DNA from: Phaseolus vulgaris
Lineage: Eukaryota; Streptophyta; Magnoliopsida; Fabales; Fabaceae
DNA length: 64,000 nt
Assembly (NCBI RefSeq): GCF_000499845.2
Contig: NC_023755.2
Coordinates: 7,880,847-7,944,846, forward strand
Direction of reading: 5' to 3'
The position numbers and the translations under genes were made by a program. This document shows, piece by piece, positions 1 to 11,241 of this stretch (positions are counted from its first letter, which is position 1; each line of letters starts with the position of its first letter). The notes below the pieces were generated by a model. It ran no database searches. It saw only the letters and a program-made list of their open reading frames with translations, and had not been told where the DNA came from.

Positions 1-483
1 TACACCATGTATTTTACTCTCTAATATACAAGTGAATAAAAGTTTCTTTTATATTTATTTTTCTCTACAATTAGGGTTCATCAAAACCTCTCTTTCTTCA
101 TTACGATTACGTGCGATTACGTACGCTACATTAAAGCATCACATCAGACAAGGAATATTCATCTTCATTTACTGTAATAAAATGCATTAGAAATTGAAAC
201 ATTTATGAAGCTCACTGAGACTAAGGATCTTATTATCTTATTCTCATACTGGAATTTTGTAGTGTCACTTGTCTTGTTATTTTGGGACTTGTTGTTTTAA
301 GACATAACTGGTGATATGTTTTATGTACATGTTCTACATTGAAACCCACAGTTTACACCAAATTATGTTGACTCAAAGAGTATATGGAACTATACAAAAC
401 TATCTCAGCTTATAAGAAAAAGATAAATCATAATTAAAATTTAAAGTTGTTATAGAAAAATTTATCCAAACATATCCTCTAAT
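1..483. other. Duplicated 3' flank of an oxygenase paralogue
   Basis: There is no coding region here. From about 172 the DNA (an AATAAA-like run, then ATGCATTAGAAATTGAAA) matches the 3' flank of the oxygenase gene ending at 13280, where AATAAA is at 13308-13313. It then matches 16001-16300 almost base for base. The stretch is therefore one copy of a duplicated segment whose other copy lies beside an intact oxygenase gene. Bases 1-171 are AT-rich, and I recognise nothing in them. Confidence 0.7.
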
Positions 484-908
484 CTCAGTGATGGCTCAAC
501 CAGTGAACCAACTTCAAATTACCTCATAGGCATCCATCTATGATGATCGTATTTTGGAGATGATGTTGCAGAAAAACTTAGTTGTGCACGTGAAAAATGG
601 GGATTCTTTCAGGTCATTAAGCATGAGATTCCAAGTGAAGTTTTGGATATGATGTGCTGGTATGTAACACGGATACAGATATTTTGAATAAAAATTTATA
701 TAATAAGTTATAAATTTTTTAAAAAAAATTATTAGTTGTGTTAAAACTATCTTAAAGTTGTCAAATATAAAAAAATTTCTGCGTGTGATACGTATCCAAT
801 ATCGAAATACACCAATTAAAAATGGTGTTTGAGCTTCCTAGGAAGACACTTGGTTTTGTGATAGCATCGCATTGTCCAGAAGCATAAGAAATGGCAGTTG
901 TTTGCAGG
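484..908 (+). pseudogene. Relic exon of a 2OG/Fe(II) oxygenase
   Basis: The plus strand around 586-660 encodes [15 protein letters not shown], the conserved N-terminal (DIOX_N) motif of plant 2-oxoglutarate oxygenases; the intact genes in the window have [14 protein letters not shown]. About 180 bp of AT-rich DNA follows, and then 845-908 resembles the exon 1 end, with HCPEA and a VVCR-like end as in the intact paralogues. There is no start, no iron-binding domain, and stops interrupt the frame. It is a dead fragment. A second, homologous copy is at 16291-16465. The closest family is the ACC-oxidase homolog group found elsewhere in the window. Confidence 0.75.
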
Positions 909-1211
909 TTCTTTTATCATTACATTTTAAGCATTAATCCTTTGTCCGATTATTTTTAAGCTTTTTGTGTGTCTATCTCTTATCTCTTTTAAATCTGTTC
1001 TACTTTGTTTTTTAATAATTTTTGATAAAAAAAATCGATTTTTTCGTAAATAACTAGTTGATTTTCTGGAATCATATTAAAAACAAATTTGTTTTTGGCT
1101 AAACCGATTTCTACTTTATTGATTTCTCATTGGCTTTCAATCTACCTCAACATTTGCGAAAATATTTCATAAACAATTCACCCCCCTCTTATTTAACGCC
1201 TACATTTATAA
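909..1211 (+). repeat. Truncated 3' end of an LTR
   Basis: The final ~60 bases (TTTGCGAAAA, then ACAATTCACCCCCCTC, ending TAACA at 1211) match the 3' end of the solo LTR at 4993-6132 (TTTGCGAAAA, AACAATTCACCCCCCCTC, TAACA at 6132). The 5' part of this LTR is missing or too diverged to align. It abuts integrase coding DNA directly at 1212. Confidence 0.6.
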
Positions 1212-2400
1212 CAATATCTTATTGATGGATTGCTCCCTTATGAGCCCTCGGAAGCCATGATCATCAATAAGAATGCGAGTCCATACACCCTGGTGGATTT
1301 TTGTCTTTTCTGTTATAGTTACACGCATCCACTACTCCCTTGTGTAAGTGGGGACCAATGTATGCGAATAATGTCTAAGCTCCACGAGGGCATTTGTGGC
1401 AGTCACATCGGCGGGCGAGCCATTTCTTTAAAGGCTATCCGAGCAGGGTACTACTGACCGACGATGAAGGAAGACTGTGGGAAGTATGTAAGGAAGTGTG
1501 AATAGTGTCAGAAGCATGCCGATTGGAGTCACTCGCCACCTGAGGAGTTGTGGTCAATCTCTAGCCCATGGCCTTTCCATACTTGGGTAATAGATATTTT
1601 GGAACCTTTTCTGTTAGCCCTATGCCAAATGAAGTACCTCATCGTCGCCATTGAATATTTCACTAAGTGAACCGAAGCTGAGCCGGTGGCGCAAATAATT
1701 GCTCACAAAGTCCAACATTTTGTATGGAAGAATATTGTATGCCGTTTTGGGATTCTTAGGCACCTGGTGTCCGATAATGGGACCCAATTTGCCAACAGAT
1801 AGTTCAGGAAACTATGCACAGAGCTCAGAATTAAATAGATTTTTTCCTCGGTGGAACATCCCTAAACGAATGGCCAGGCTGAGTCAGCCAACAGAATCCT
1901 ACTAAGAGGTTTGAAAAGGAGACTTAAAAAAGCAAAAGGAGTTTGGTCAGAGGAAATCCCCATAATCTTATGGTTTTATCATACCACCCCACAGTCAACA
2001 ACGACGGAGACACCTTTCAGTCTGGTGTACTGGTCAGATGTCATGATACCAGTAGAAGTGTTAGAGAATTTCCCAAGGTTCCAAAGTTTCATTGCTGAAG
2101 AGATCAACGAGGGAAGGAGAATAAAATTAGATTTGTTGAGGAGGCGCACAACCGCGCCCGCATAAACTCAGAGGCCTTGAAGAGAAGAGTGGAGTTGAGG
2201 CACAAAACTAAAACAAAGCTTCGACAATTCAAGGTAGCCCGACTTGGTAATGAGGAAACCCATCCTTACCAGATTTGAGAACAAGTTGTCTCCCAAGTGG
2301 ACTGGCCCATATCGAGTATCGAGGTACTTTGCAATGGAATATATAGGTTAAAAACTCTGGATGGGGGAGCCATCCCGTGAACATGGAATGTGGGGAGTCT
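1212..2400 (+). pseudogene. Ty3/gypsy Tat-lineage integrase, decayed fragment
   Basis: In order this reads as the linker before integrase (YEPSEAMIINKNASPYTLVD), an H2C2 zinc-binding segment (HEGICGSHIGGRA...ECGKYVRKCEQCQK-like), the catalytic core (VIDIL, then VSDNGTQF, then SVEHP and NGQAESANR), and the C-terminal segment ending near GGAIP/TWN. It matches the integrase of the full Tat element at 37012-38090 throughout. Many codons are stops. Several are Trp to TGA (after AGYY, and in FTK*TEAE) or Gln to TAG (CE*CQ), which fits C-to-T decay of methylated DNA. The element is truncated on the left at 1212; no gag, protease or reverse transcriptase is present. Confidence 0.85.
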
Positions 2401-2539
2401 CAAATTTTATTTCAGTTAATATGTTTATTCACCTTGTTTCTTAAACATTTTATGTTCTCTTTTAGGGTGACACTTTTTTTTCCCTTAAAGGATTTTTTTT
2501 TTTAATGAGATAGCCTTTAAATAGTTTTTATTTTGGAAA

Positions 2540-2945
2540 TCCACGAGCAAATAGTTACCCTAGTAGGCGAACTGTGAGACGACATAATTCGGAACAGACA
2601 CAGTAACCCGAGTAGGCACATGGTAAGACGACCTAACTCGGAACAGACATAGTTACCCGAGTAGGCACATGGTAAGATGACCTAACTCGGAACAAACATA
2701 GTTACCCTAGTAGGCGCACTGTGAGACGACTTAACTCGGAACAGACATAGTTATCTGAGTAGGCACATGCTAAGACGACCTAACTCGGAACAAACATAGT
2801 TACCCGAGTAGGTGCACTATGAGACAACTTAACTCGGAATAAACATAGTTACCCGAGTAAGCACATGGTAATACGACTTAACGGGGATCAAACATAGTTA
2901 CCAAAGTAGGCGCACTAGAAGATGACCTAACTTTGGGGGTGAGCA
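2540..2945. repeat. 49-bp tandem repeat, eight copies
   Basis: The landmark GTAGGC (GTAGGT or GTAAGC in two copies) recurs at 2563, 2612, 2661, 2710, 2759, 2808, 2857 and 2906, exactly 49 bp apart each time. A typical unit carries AACTCGGAACA and CATAGTTACCCGAGTAGGC. It lies just downstream of the integrase fragment, the 3' untranslated position where Tat-lineage retrotransposons are known to carry minisatellites. Confidence 0.95.
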
Positions 2946-3463
2946 GCGTCAACACTCATCACTGGGCCGAGCATGAGTTCAGACTACCTCGTAATACCAA
3001 TAACGACATACCATTATGACAGAACCGTAAGGTGAGATTGTTTGGCAAGGTGTCTGCCATAATGTCAAGATAACCAATGATGTAGGCAAGGTTAAAGTAG
3101 CTAGTGAATTCAACTGACCTAGAAGGGCGCCATCCATCTAATATTAAGCTTGTTTCTTAAGAGTTATTCTTATACGTTTCATCTCACTCAGGTTAGGAAA
3201 TTTGTAATATGTTAGTTATGCTGCATTTGGTATGCGAAGTCAATTTATTTGGCAAAGTACTTTTGGCATGTATTTATATGTTATAGGCAAGACTATTAAC
3301 GCCCTAATAAAGCACATCGTGAGCTTAAGTTATAGAAAATGATAAACACTCTTAGGATTGTCTGAGTTCCAACGATTAAATATACATTTTAAAGGGACAA
3401 ACAAAATGACTAATAAGTTCCAATGTTAAATGTATGCATAAAATATGGTTCATAAACTTAGAA

Positions 3464-4242
3464 TTAGGAGTCCTCCACTAGCTTCCCATCAACTATGCTC
3501 TTGTATAGGTTCAACTCGAAGAAGTCCACTGTGGGGTGGACGATGGCTGCTTGCTCTAAGGCGGTTTCAAACCAAACAATGAATGATTGGGTTGCATCAT
3601 CCTTAAGGGAATCAACCACCTTGGAGAACTTCCTTTGCTTATGCGTCATCTCCACTTCCTTTTCTTTCTTCAAGTCTTCAATCTTATTGGAGAGTTTGCT
3701 CTTCTCTTCGGCCAAGACAAGTCCCTCTTGGGTCTTATTGGCCAACTCCAAGCACTAACAATTCACCTCAACACGGAGGCGCTCAACCCCCTATTGGAGT
3801 TCGACAATCTGTTCGATTCTCTTGTCTTCAGCCTTTTTTCGATCCCTTACTTTGACATTAGCTAAACACGCTGAGGAAAATGCTTGGCCAAGAAGCTTCT
3901 CAGAGTCTTGGCGGAGATGATTTTCACCATAAACCATCATCCTAGCCTTATCCTCGTCTGACAAGAAACATGACTCGCCATGTGCTGGGATGTCAAAGTT
4001 GGGATCCCATAAGCTCTTCCTTTTTGAACTTCCCACAACTTCGCACTCCTGGATGGGTAAAAGATTTTGATAAGGAGCCTGACCATTTGAATGCGAGTGC
4101 TCGGAGGGCGGAGTCGCCTGCAATCCTTTCCTCTTAAAAACAAGACCCGAGGTTGTGTGCTCGTCTTATTTGGATTGGACATGAACAACACCAGCTGAGA
4201 CTTTCTTCTTCTACAACGAAGAGTCCTTGTTTGCAACTGCAC
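3464..4242 (-). pseudogene. Antisense coiled-coil ORF of a Tat retrotransposon
   Basis: Read on the minus strand, this holds a segment with SLWDPNFDIPAHGESCFLS, then LLGQAFSSACLANVKV, then a Lys/Glu-rich coiled coil (EEKSKLSNKIEDLKKEKEVE). It is broken into at least two frames (4123-3791 and 3751-3464). Its position (downstream of integrase and the minisatellite, opposite strand) and its coiled-coil end match the better-preserved antisense ORF at 40769-38717 of the full Tat element. Function is unknown; related antisense ORFs are annotated as 'putative gypsy type transposon' proteins. Confidence 0.6.
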
Positions 4243-4987
4243 TCATCTTCTTGGCACGCTCAATCAGCTCGGCTTTGCTAATGTTAGAAAGCATGTTATC
4301 TATAAAAACAAACAACGTTTCAGAGTTCATGAATTAAGGTTTCCTTTCAAGGGTAAGACTAAAAAAGGGGATATACCAATGTAGGCTTTGAGAGAACCAA
4401 GAAGGTACTCCCAATCCCAAAGGGTAGAATTAGCCACTCATGTTGGTCAGTACAACCATGGAAAGCAAGTAAAGAAGATCATAGACGTTTCTCCTTGATG
4501 GCTGCCTCTTCTAGGGTTTTATATCTCCTTCTACTCTTCGAATGACGTATAGGGTTATGCCTCACACCTCATATTTAACCTAGTTGGGTTTCGCTAAGTG
4601 ACTTTTCGCTTAAGTGAGTCTAGCTCGCTTGGGCGAGTTTGACGAGAATAAACCTAACTTATCTAAAATGAACTCGTCTGGGCGAGCCTTGGGCGAGTTC
4701 CTCTGGAGTGATCTGGTTTGAGCAAGTTTGGACGAGTTTTGAGCCATTTTTCCATGTTCCAACTTTCCCTTTTCATCTTGTTTATTCTCCTTTAGCCCTT
4801 TCATCTCCATTTTCCGTTAGAATCCTGAAATTAACACAAATTTGGAAAAAAATTGTCTTATTCATATTATAATCATAAAATATGTAAAAAGTTTTAAATT
4901 AATAAATTAGGGGTTAAAATGTAGCTAGTTTTTTTCAATAAACATCCATAAATGTCTTTCGCTTAATATGAAATATTATTGAAATAT
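4243..4987. other. 3' remainder of the Tat fragment and unassigned repeat DNA
   Basis: No gene is seen. From 4560 to 4760 the motif GGGCGAG/GACGAG recurs several times (for example near 4631, 4680, 4692, 4731), a degenerate short repeat. From about 4850 to 4987 the AT-rich sequence is a direct repeat of 6690-6813 (shared landmarks AAAATATGTAAAAA, CATCCATAA, TATGAAATA, GAAATATGA). The two copies flank the solo LTR region. Confidence 0.45.
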
Positions 4988-4992
4988 GACAC

Positions 4993-6132
4993 TGTTGAAC
5001 CATGTGGTGTTCAATGTTTTGAAGAATCCAAATCCTTTGAAGGATGATGAATCCTCTGCTTTGCTTGTTGCTGTTGTGCTGGCTTTAGTCTTGTTCTGGG
5101 GTAGTTCAATGTTGTAATCAACACTTAGATTAAATCTCAAAGCAATTAGCATCTCAATTTTAATAAAGCAAAATGTTTTTCAAACTAAGTTGAAACAACC
5201 GATTGTTTTGTCGAAACAACCGATTGTTTACACTTAGATGTTTTGAGAAAGTTTGAAAACTGTTTTTGAATGGTGTATTTTGTTAAGTAACAAAACAACC
5301 GAGTGATTCGAGGAAACAATCGATTGTTTATTTTAAAACCATAACAGAAAAACTGTTTTCTTTGACTGAGCTTTAAATGCTTTAACTAAATACGCTTCAG
5401 TCATTAAATGCTTTGACCAATCTATTTTAAATGCAATTAAGAGTTTGTTAAGATTTGATAACAAACTATATTCTTAGATATATTCTGAAAAACAGTTTTG
5501 ATATATTAAGAATCTTGAAACAAAGTTTTCATAGAAGAGTTTTTCAAAGTATTCTGAGATTGCTAAAGAGTTGAGAGATCGATCAAGGTGCTGAATAGGG
5601 ATTCTACTTGTATTGATTTCAGATTTCCATCTGTAACAAGTGTAATCTTTGTAAACTGCTGAACATTCGTTTATGTGTGTTGCTGAGATTGGCTATGTGT
5701 TCTTGAGGTGTTCAAGATCAGCAATCTTAGTGTTGGCCAAGGAGAGTGTGTTTCTTGAGGTGTTCAAGGTCATTCTCTTGGTTGTGGTGTAAGTGATCAA
5801 GTGGTGATTGCTTAGTGGATATCCTCAGGGTTTCTGAGAAGACTGGATGTAGCTCTAGTTGGAGTGAACCAGTATAAACATCTGTGTACAATCTTTCTAT
5901 CCCTATCTCTTTAATTTCAGTTTGTTTGTTGTTTGCTGGTATAAACAACCGATTGTTTCGAAGAAACAACCGATTGTTTTTTCCTGATATCACTATTTTG
6001 CTTGCTGTTTTGGCTAACTAAATTGCTGAATCAATTGGTTTCTAAAATAAGTTCATTCTAGCTTAGAAAAGTTTGCGAAAACCCCTTTAAACAATTCACC
6101 CCCCCTCTAGTTTAAAGCCATCTTTTCTAACA
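4993..6132. mobile_element. Solo LTR, target duplication GACAC
   Basis: It begins TGTTGAACC and ends TTCTAACA. The 5 bp before it (4988-4992) and the 5 bp after it (6133-6137) are both GACAC, a perfect target-site duplication. No internal retrotransposon sequence is attached, so it is a solo LTR of 1140 bp left by LTR-LTR recombination. It contains three pairs of the near-palindrome AAACAACCGATTGTTT. It inserted into older AT-rich repeat DNA. Confidence 0.9.
5193..5979. promoter_or_regulatory. Three pairs of a 16-bp near-palindrome, 21 bp apart
   Basis: AAACAACCGATTGTTT (or a variant) starts at 5193 and 5214, at 5293 and 5314, and at 5943 and 5964. Each pair is exactly 21 bp apart, with a 5-bp spacer (TGTCG, CGAGG, CGAAG). 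The 5293 copy is the most degenerate. Spacing of two helical turns would place the sites on the same DNA face. A protein-binding role is an inference. Confidence 0.6.
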
Positions 6133-6137
6133 GACAC

Positions 6138-6813
6138 TTATAAACTCTCCCCAACCTAGAATCTTGCTTGTCTTCAAGAAAATTAAATGAATATAAATAA
6201 ATTATTTTGAACTCAAATATCAAAACAACTTTATTCATTATAAGTTACATTAGAAACTTATAGTGCTTCCAACTTCAAATATAGCAAACTATAGATACAA
6301 TGTACTTCCAGGATCAAACTAAAACAATAAAATGACAATTCATCAAGGAATTTCTTCTCATATGCTCACATATAAGTATTTCTCTCTATTTTCATTGAAT
6401 CCTAACAAATCGCAGTTGCTTTTCATTTCATCTTCATACTACAATTATATAGGAAACATGAATCTTAAGGTCTTTTACATGGTTATAATGAGGCTCGACT
6501 TCCAAAAAGTATTGGTTGTTAGATAAAAAATATAAAAATTAAGCAACCACAACTTTCAATTCATCAGTAAAACTCTCAAAACTGTTACACACTCACCCGA
6601 TTTAATTAGTCTCATTCCTTATTCTTTTGTCTTTCTTTGTTCTAATCAATCATCCTATTAAATTTTCATGTATCATAAATCGTTCTTATTAATATCATAA
6701 TCTCAAAATATGTAAAAAAGTATAAATTCATAAATTAGGGTTAAATTATAGCTTTTTTTTATCAATAAGCATCCATAAGTGTTTGTCTTTTAATATGAAA
6801 TACTACTGAAATA
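6138..6813. other. Unassigned AT-rich repeat DNA
   Basis: No gene is recognisable. The start (CTTATAAACTCTCCCC) continues sequence interrupted by the solo LTR at 4993-6132. The end (6690-6813) is the second copy of the direct repeat seen at 4850-4987. The pair may be remnants of the ends of one older element. Confidence 0.35.
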
Positions 6814-7541
6814 TGATAGTCATCAAAATTTGATACAATCCAAGCCAACAAGGAGATGACCAAGGACTCACATGACCATTCACACTATGAGAAGTCTTCT
6901 CAACTTTCAAATGAATACCCCACCAAGGATCTAGCAGACCTCACCAAAAGAAGAAATGGACAAATACCAGAATGTCAAATGTTCTTTCTTATGGTCTTCT
7001 TAAAAATAAACATGTTAATTTTGAAGAGAAAAGTTACTCTACACAAATTGTGTTGTGAGGTTTGAATCCTCTTGACTAGGTCTTATCTTGAGTAGTGTGA
7101 GACTCTCAAGTGGCGGACCTTCACTCATCTTGGTGGCTACCACACCTGCGTGAATCATTCTCACCATCAGTCCATAAGCTACACTTCTTCCACTATTTTC
7201 AATTCATTTCCATTTTCGCCTTTCATATATGTTTTTTTCTTAAACTCTTGCTCTTGGATTTGATTTTGTTATATGCCTATGGTTCATCATTTGGTTTGGC
7301 CATGACCACCATTGATGTTTACCTTATTGCCATTTCCATTCCACATTGCATTTCATCTATCACTTTATATTGATTTTTCATTTTTGCCTTTGTGAAGTGA
7401 ACCTTCACACTTACTTAACCATTTGGTTAAGTTCGTGTCCAGTGGGAATCTTCCTTAGGTTTCACCATTAAATTGCTAAAATCCCAACTCTAAGTAAATT
7501 GTTACCATAAAAGGGAACCATCTAAAAATCAACTCATATCA
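6814..7541 (+). repeat. LTR of a Met-primed retrotransposon
   Basis: It starts TGATAGTC and ends CATATCA, and is followed at once by a Met-type primer binding site. It shares scattered blocks in the same order with the solo LTR at 18607-19688: ATGACCAAGGA, AAGTGGCGG, GGTTCATCATTTGG, CATTGATGTTT and the terminal CAACTCA-ATCA. The two are members of one LTR family. The left boundary is a best guess. Confidence 0.65.
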
Positions 7542-7543
7542 TG

Positions 7544-7557
7544 TGGTTATCAGAGCT
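7544..7557 (+). promoter_or_regulatory. Primer binding site, initiator tRNA-Met type
   Basis: TGGTTATCAGAGCT lies directly after the LTR. It is the canonical TGGTATCAGAGC with one extra T. Confidence 0.7.
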
Positions 7558-8870
7558 TAGGTTCTTGAGCTTTTTTTTCTTTGAGTTGATTTGGCACTTT
7601 ACTTTTCTTGCACCTTTAATTTATTGTCTTTACATTCAAGCACCTTTAATATCTTGTCTTTACATTCAAGCACATTTAATTTCAGCCCTTTATTTTATTG
7701 CTTTTCAATTCGACATTTATCTTATCAATTAGCTTTGTTTTCGCTTTTGGATGATAAATTGTGTCTTCTTTTGTTATTGCCTTTTTTCTTTGAGTCATAT
7801 ATTCTTTAGTGTTTCTAGGAGTCCTTATATTTTGCTTCTAAGTACTTTGCTTTTAATTGTGAAAATTTAAAAGTAATTGGAAATTTGTTTTAGTAGAAGT
7901 AGATTTAAATTCCAAACACAAGATTTCAAGTGATCAATTAAATTGAATCCCAAACTTTTGTGCTAATTAGAGGTTTATGAAAATATGCATGATCAAAACT
8001 ATGGACATCTCATTTCCATAATCCATAAACAAGTTTAATATATATATATATATATATACACACATATGTGTGTGTATATATATAAGAGAAGTGGTGCAAG
8101 CTTTTGGTTACCAATCTCTTCAAATAAAAACATTTCAAATAGTGAGTTCATTTTGATTGGCAAATTGATTTCAACATTGTGGAATTTTTATCCTTTTGAT
8201 TTAACAATTTCTAAAGTCATTGTTAAAAGTTTAGTAAGTATCTTAAAGTCTTTTTGTGTGCCTTTTCTTGCTTATCTTCTTTAAAAGTTTTGTCATACAT
8301 CTTTTCTCAAACTTGGTTTAGCTTTCTTGTTTTGTGCTTTTCTTGTTTGTCCTTTAAAATTTCCTTGAGTTTTGTTGTGGTCCTATTGAGATCAAGTGAT
8401 AAGGGCTTTGTCCTTTTTCATTTGAGAGATTTCAACACCAAGATAGACCTTTGTTGAGGGGAAACTTTCTTTTTGAGTGTTTTGTGTCTTCTCCTCTTTG
8501 TTTTTACACAAGAGTGACACAAGATAGAGGGAGAGTGATCTAAATTTTCTTTCACTAATTGTTTGTTCATTGTATTTTATGGCTCATCTTTCTTCAGGGG
8601 AATCATGAAAACCTCAATCTCTCCAAAAGGTTTTCCTTATGGGTGAGTTGGCAGCGACAAAAAGGTCCCTAACACAAAAGGAGGAAGAGATGAGGCAATT
8701 GGAGGACATACTCCAAAGGCTTGAAACCGCACAAGTAAGACAACCAAGAAGGTGGGAGAATAAGAGAGCTACAAGGAGCTTCACTCAATACGGCAACCGT
8801 GAGGAAGATGAAGATTGGAGTACTAAGGAAGATTCAAATTCAAATTCCCAAAAAAAAAAACGAAACATTC
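7558..8870 (+). pseudogene. Leader and gag remnant of the same retrotransposon
   Basis: The first kilobase is non-coding leader with a TA/CA microsatellite (8040-8083). A short readable frame from 8639 encodes a coiled-coil segment (TQKEEEMRQLEDILQRLETA) followed by an acidic tail (EEDEDW), the look of a chromovirus-type gag N-terminal part. The frame ends in an A-rich run near 8850 and everything downstream is lost. No zinc knuckle or pol is present. Confidence 0.5.
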
Positions 8871-10100
8871 TAAACCTTAATTCGTGCATCACATCTATAC
8901 ATCACCCCAAAGCACCCATCGACACATTTTCTCGGTACACCCTCAAATCAACCACTTCTTGGCCGCATCAACCACTCAAACCTCTTCATGCTAAAGCATT
9001 TCGAGCTTGGGGGCACAAGCGTACCACATGGGGTTTAGACCCTCCTGGACACCGACAACTGAACTACCTAAACCTCACCTCGACACCTTAATGACGAGTT
9101 TAAAAGGGGATAAAAGGTTAAATCATACATAGTGTGAGAACATTAACCACGTGCTAATACAGGCTCATACTTATGCACCCTTAGGTTAAAAAATATATTT
9201 TACTAATAACCTTATACTAACATATAAAAAAAAGACTATTTTAATTATTCTCCAACGAGCTTACTAACATAACTGGGCCAAACCCATCACCCACCTTATA
9301 GCCCCAACAGTCGAGCTGACCTACCCATATCGTGCCCCGAGCTCCAATCACTAAGCACTCTGTCCAGTACACATCTCTTATATAATTGTAATAAAAAAAT
9401 ATTAAAATGAGTCTTACCAGTGTTCTTCTATGTAACAAACGAATTTATATTTTTAGTGTATGAACTGTGTTATAATAATATAACATCCACATCACCAATA
9501 GATTATTAACATGAAATGAAATAATTTAACATTTTAGTCCACACTAAAAATATGTTTGACACTTAAAAAAAACTACTTATAATAATTCTCTTTCTACAAA
9601 TAACAATAATAAAAATCTAAAAATTAAATTAAAAACAAAAATCAATTTCACCTTAAAATAAGGCTTAAAAATAAAAATTGCAGAAAGTAGGGCGAAATTT
9701 CACAAGTTTTGATAGAGGATAGCCTTGGTTTGAGCGAAAATTTCTGAAAAGTTCTCCCGAAGTAGTTTTTTCCTGAAATTCCACGTAAGAATCTCCACTG
9801 AATTCGGGACAAAACGCGACAAATTTTAGTTGAAACGGATGAATAGTGAGCCACGAAAAAAATCAAACAGTTTCACACACGAATGAACCTTCCTTTCAGT
9901 CCTGGTAGTGATCAATAAAAAATTTATTGCCAATCTTGTGGGACGAATCTGGGGCTCAAATCTCAGCCAAAACTCAATAGACACAGTGATGAACGTTTGG
10001 TAAAAATTTCACACCAAAACACTCAAGGAGTAAGGCGTAGCAAGTCCCAGACCGAGAGTGAACAAAACTGGTTTTCCGAAAACAAAACGTCCTGGCTTTT
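8871..10100. other. Unassigned intergenic DNA
   Basis: I see no gene. A block at 9247-9340 (CGAGCTGACC and similar GC-richer words) is reminiscent of the 5' part of Tat LTRs in this window but is too short to call. The rest is AT-rich without recognisable coding sequence. Confidence 0.3.
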
Positions 10101-10104
10101 CTTC

Positions 10105-10390
10105 CCCGTATCTTCTTTTTTTGATTTGTTTATGGACGTGCCTCCTTACCTGGGTGCAAACAACATTTGAAAGTACTTACAGGCTCATAAGAATAAGGGT
10201 CCAACTCATCTCTATAAATAAGTTGACCAACATCATACCAATGTACACATTTTAAGACATTTATTACTCTCAACAACCAATGATCGATCCTTGACTTGAG
10301 CGTTAGAGTGTTTCTTTTGCAAGTACCCCGCCCCGACCGAGATCAGATACCGTTGACCGGAATGACAGAAGACATATAAAGCAGATAGGA
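10105..10390 (+). repeat. Degenerate LTR fragment, Tat type
   Basis: The words GACTTGAGCGTTAGAGTG and GCAAGTACCCC near 10293-10330 match the R/U5 part of the Tat LTRs at 32331-32817 and 41131-41612 (ACTTGAGCGTTAGAGTG, GCAGGTACCCC). A TATA-like TCTATAAATAAG is at about 10210. Neither LTR end is clear and no primer binding site follows. Confidence 0.5.
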
Positions 10391-11241
10391 TGAATTCTTT
10401 GACCTTATGTAACCTTTTTAAAATTCTTGCTATGTTAGTGATGGATAGATGACAAAATCAAGTTTCTAACATGATAAGACGTTCTTTAAAAATGCTTCAA
10501 AAAGTTAGTTTTTCAAAAATTCTACTTTTTTAGGACACATTTAATAATATGTCATTATACAAGTTTAAGGAAAAAATGATTTATGTTGTATAATTTTATA
10601 TTGGTTGGTCCATAGACATAAATTATGTCGAGTACTTGATCAAGTTCTATTAGACAAACTAATGTTGCAAAGTTCCTAACAAAACATTATTGAGAATTCA
10701 ATTACTTGTGACTAGATAACTTTAGTACTATTTGAACACTTAGTCACTTCTAATTAACAATTAAAAGTATTTTTGAAACGCAATCACTTCTAAACAATCG
10801 AGAAACAATTAGAGTATAATTCCTAAATAAAACACGAGTATTTATTTGAAACACACGAAAAAAAGAAATAATTTAAAAGATGATAAGATTTTGCTTTCTA
10901 AGAAGATAATGTCTTTCAACAAATAGGTTAAATTCTATATTCTAATTGGTCTCCTTATAAATGATTCGTTAGATTTATTATATTGGGTGTAAGGTCATCA
11001 GGTTAATTATTAAATAAAAAAATAAAAGATTTATAAAATAGCACATATAATATAATGAAAAGAAAGAAAAGAGTATGGATAAATTATAATAATTTTGAAA
11101 TAAATATCTCTTCTCTTGTCTGAGTTATATGTGGACGAGGAAGTCCCTTTCTCATAACGTAACTTGCATCCTACCTAAACCAAGTGTTTCTCTCTTCCCA
11201 TAATAGTACCAAAATTACCAAAATCAGCACAAGGAAGCAAT
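10391..11241 (+). other. Upstream region of the first oxygenase gene
   Basis: AT-rich DNA with no coding features or recognised repeats. It must hold the promoter of the gene starting at 11242, but no single TATA box stands out. Confidence 0.4.

Noticed and set aside
3495..3865. Plus-strand ORFs opposite the coiled-coil segment
   Set aside because: They are antisense shadows; the minus frame has the coiled-coil pattern and the matching sister copy.
5727..5993. Minus-strand ORF with repeated NNRLF
   Set aside because: The repeats are translations of the palindrome pairs inside a solo LTR; no start context or domain.
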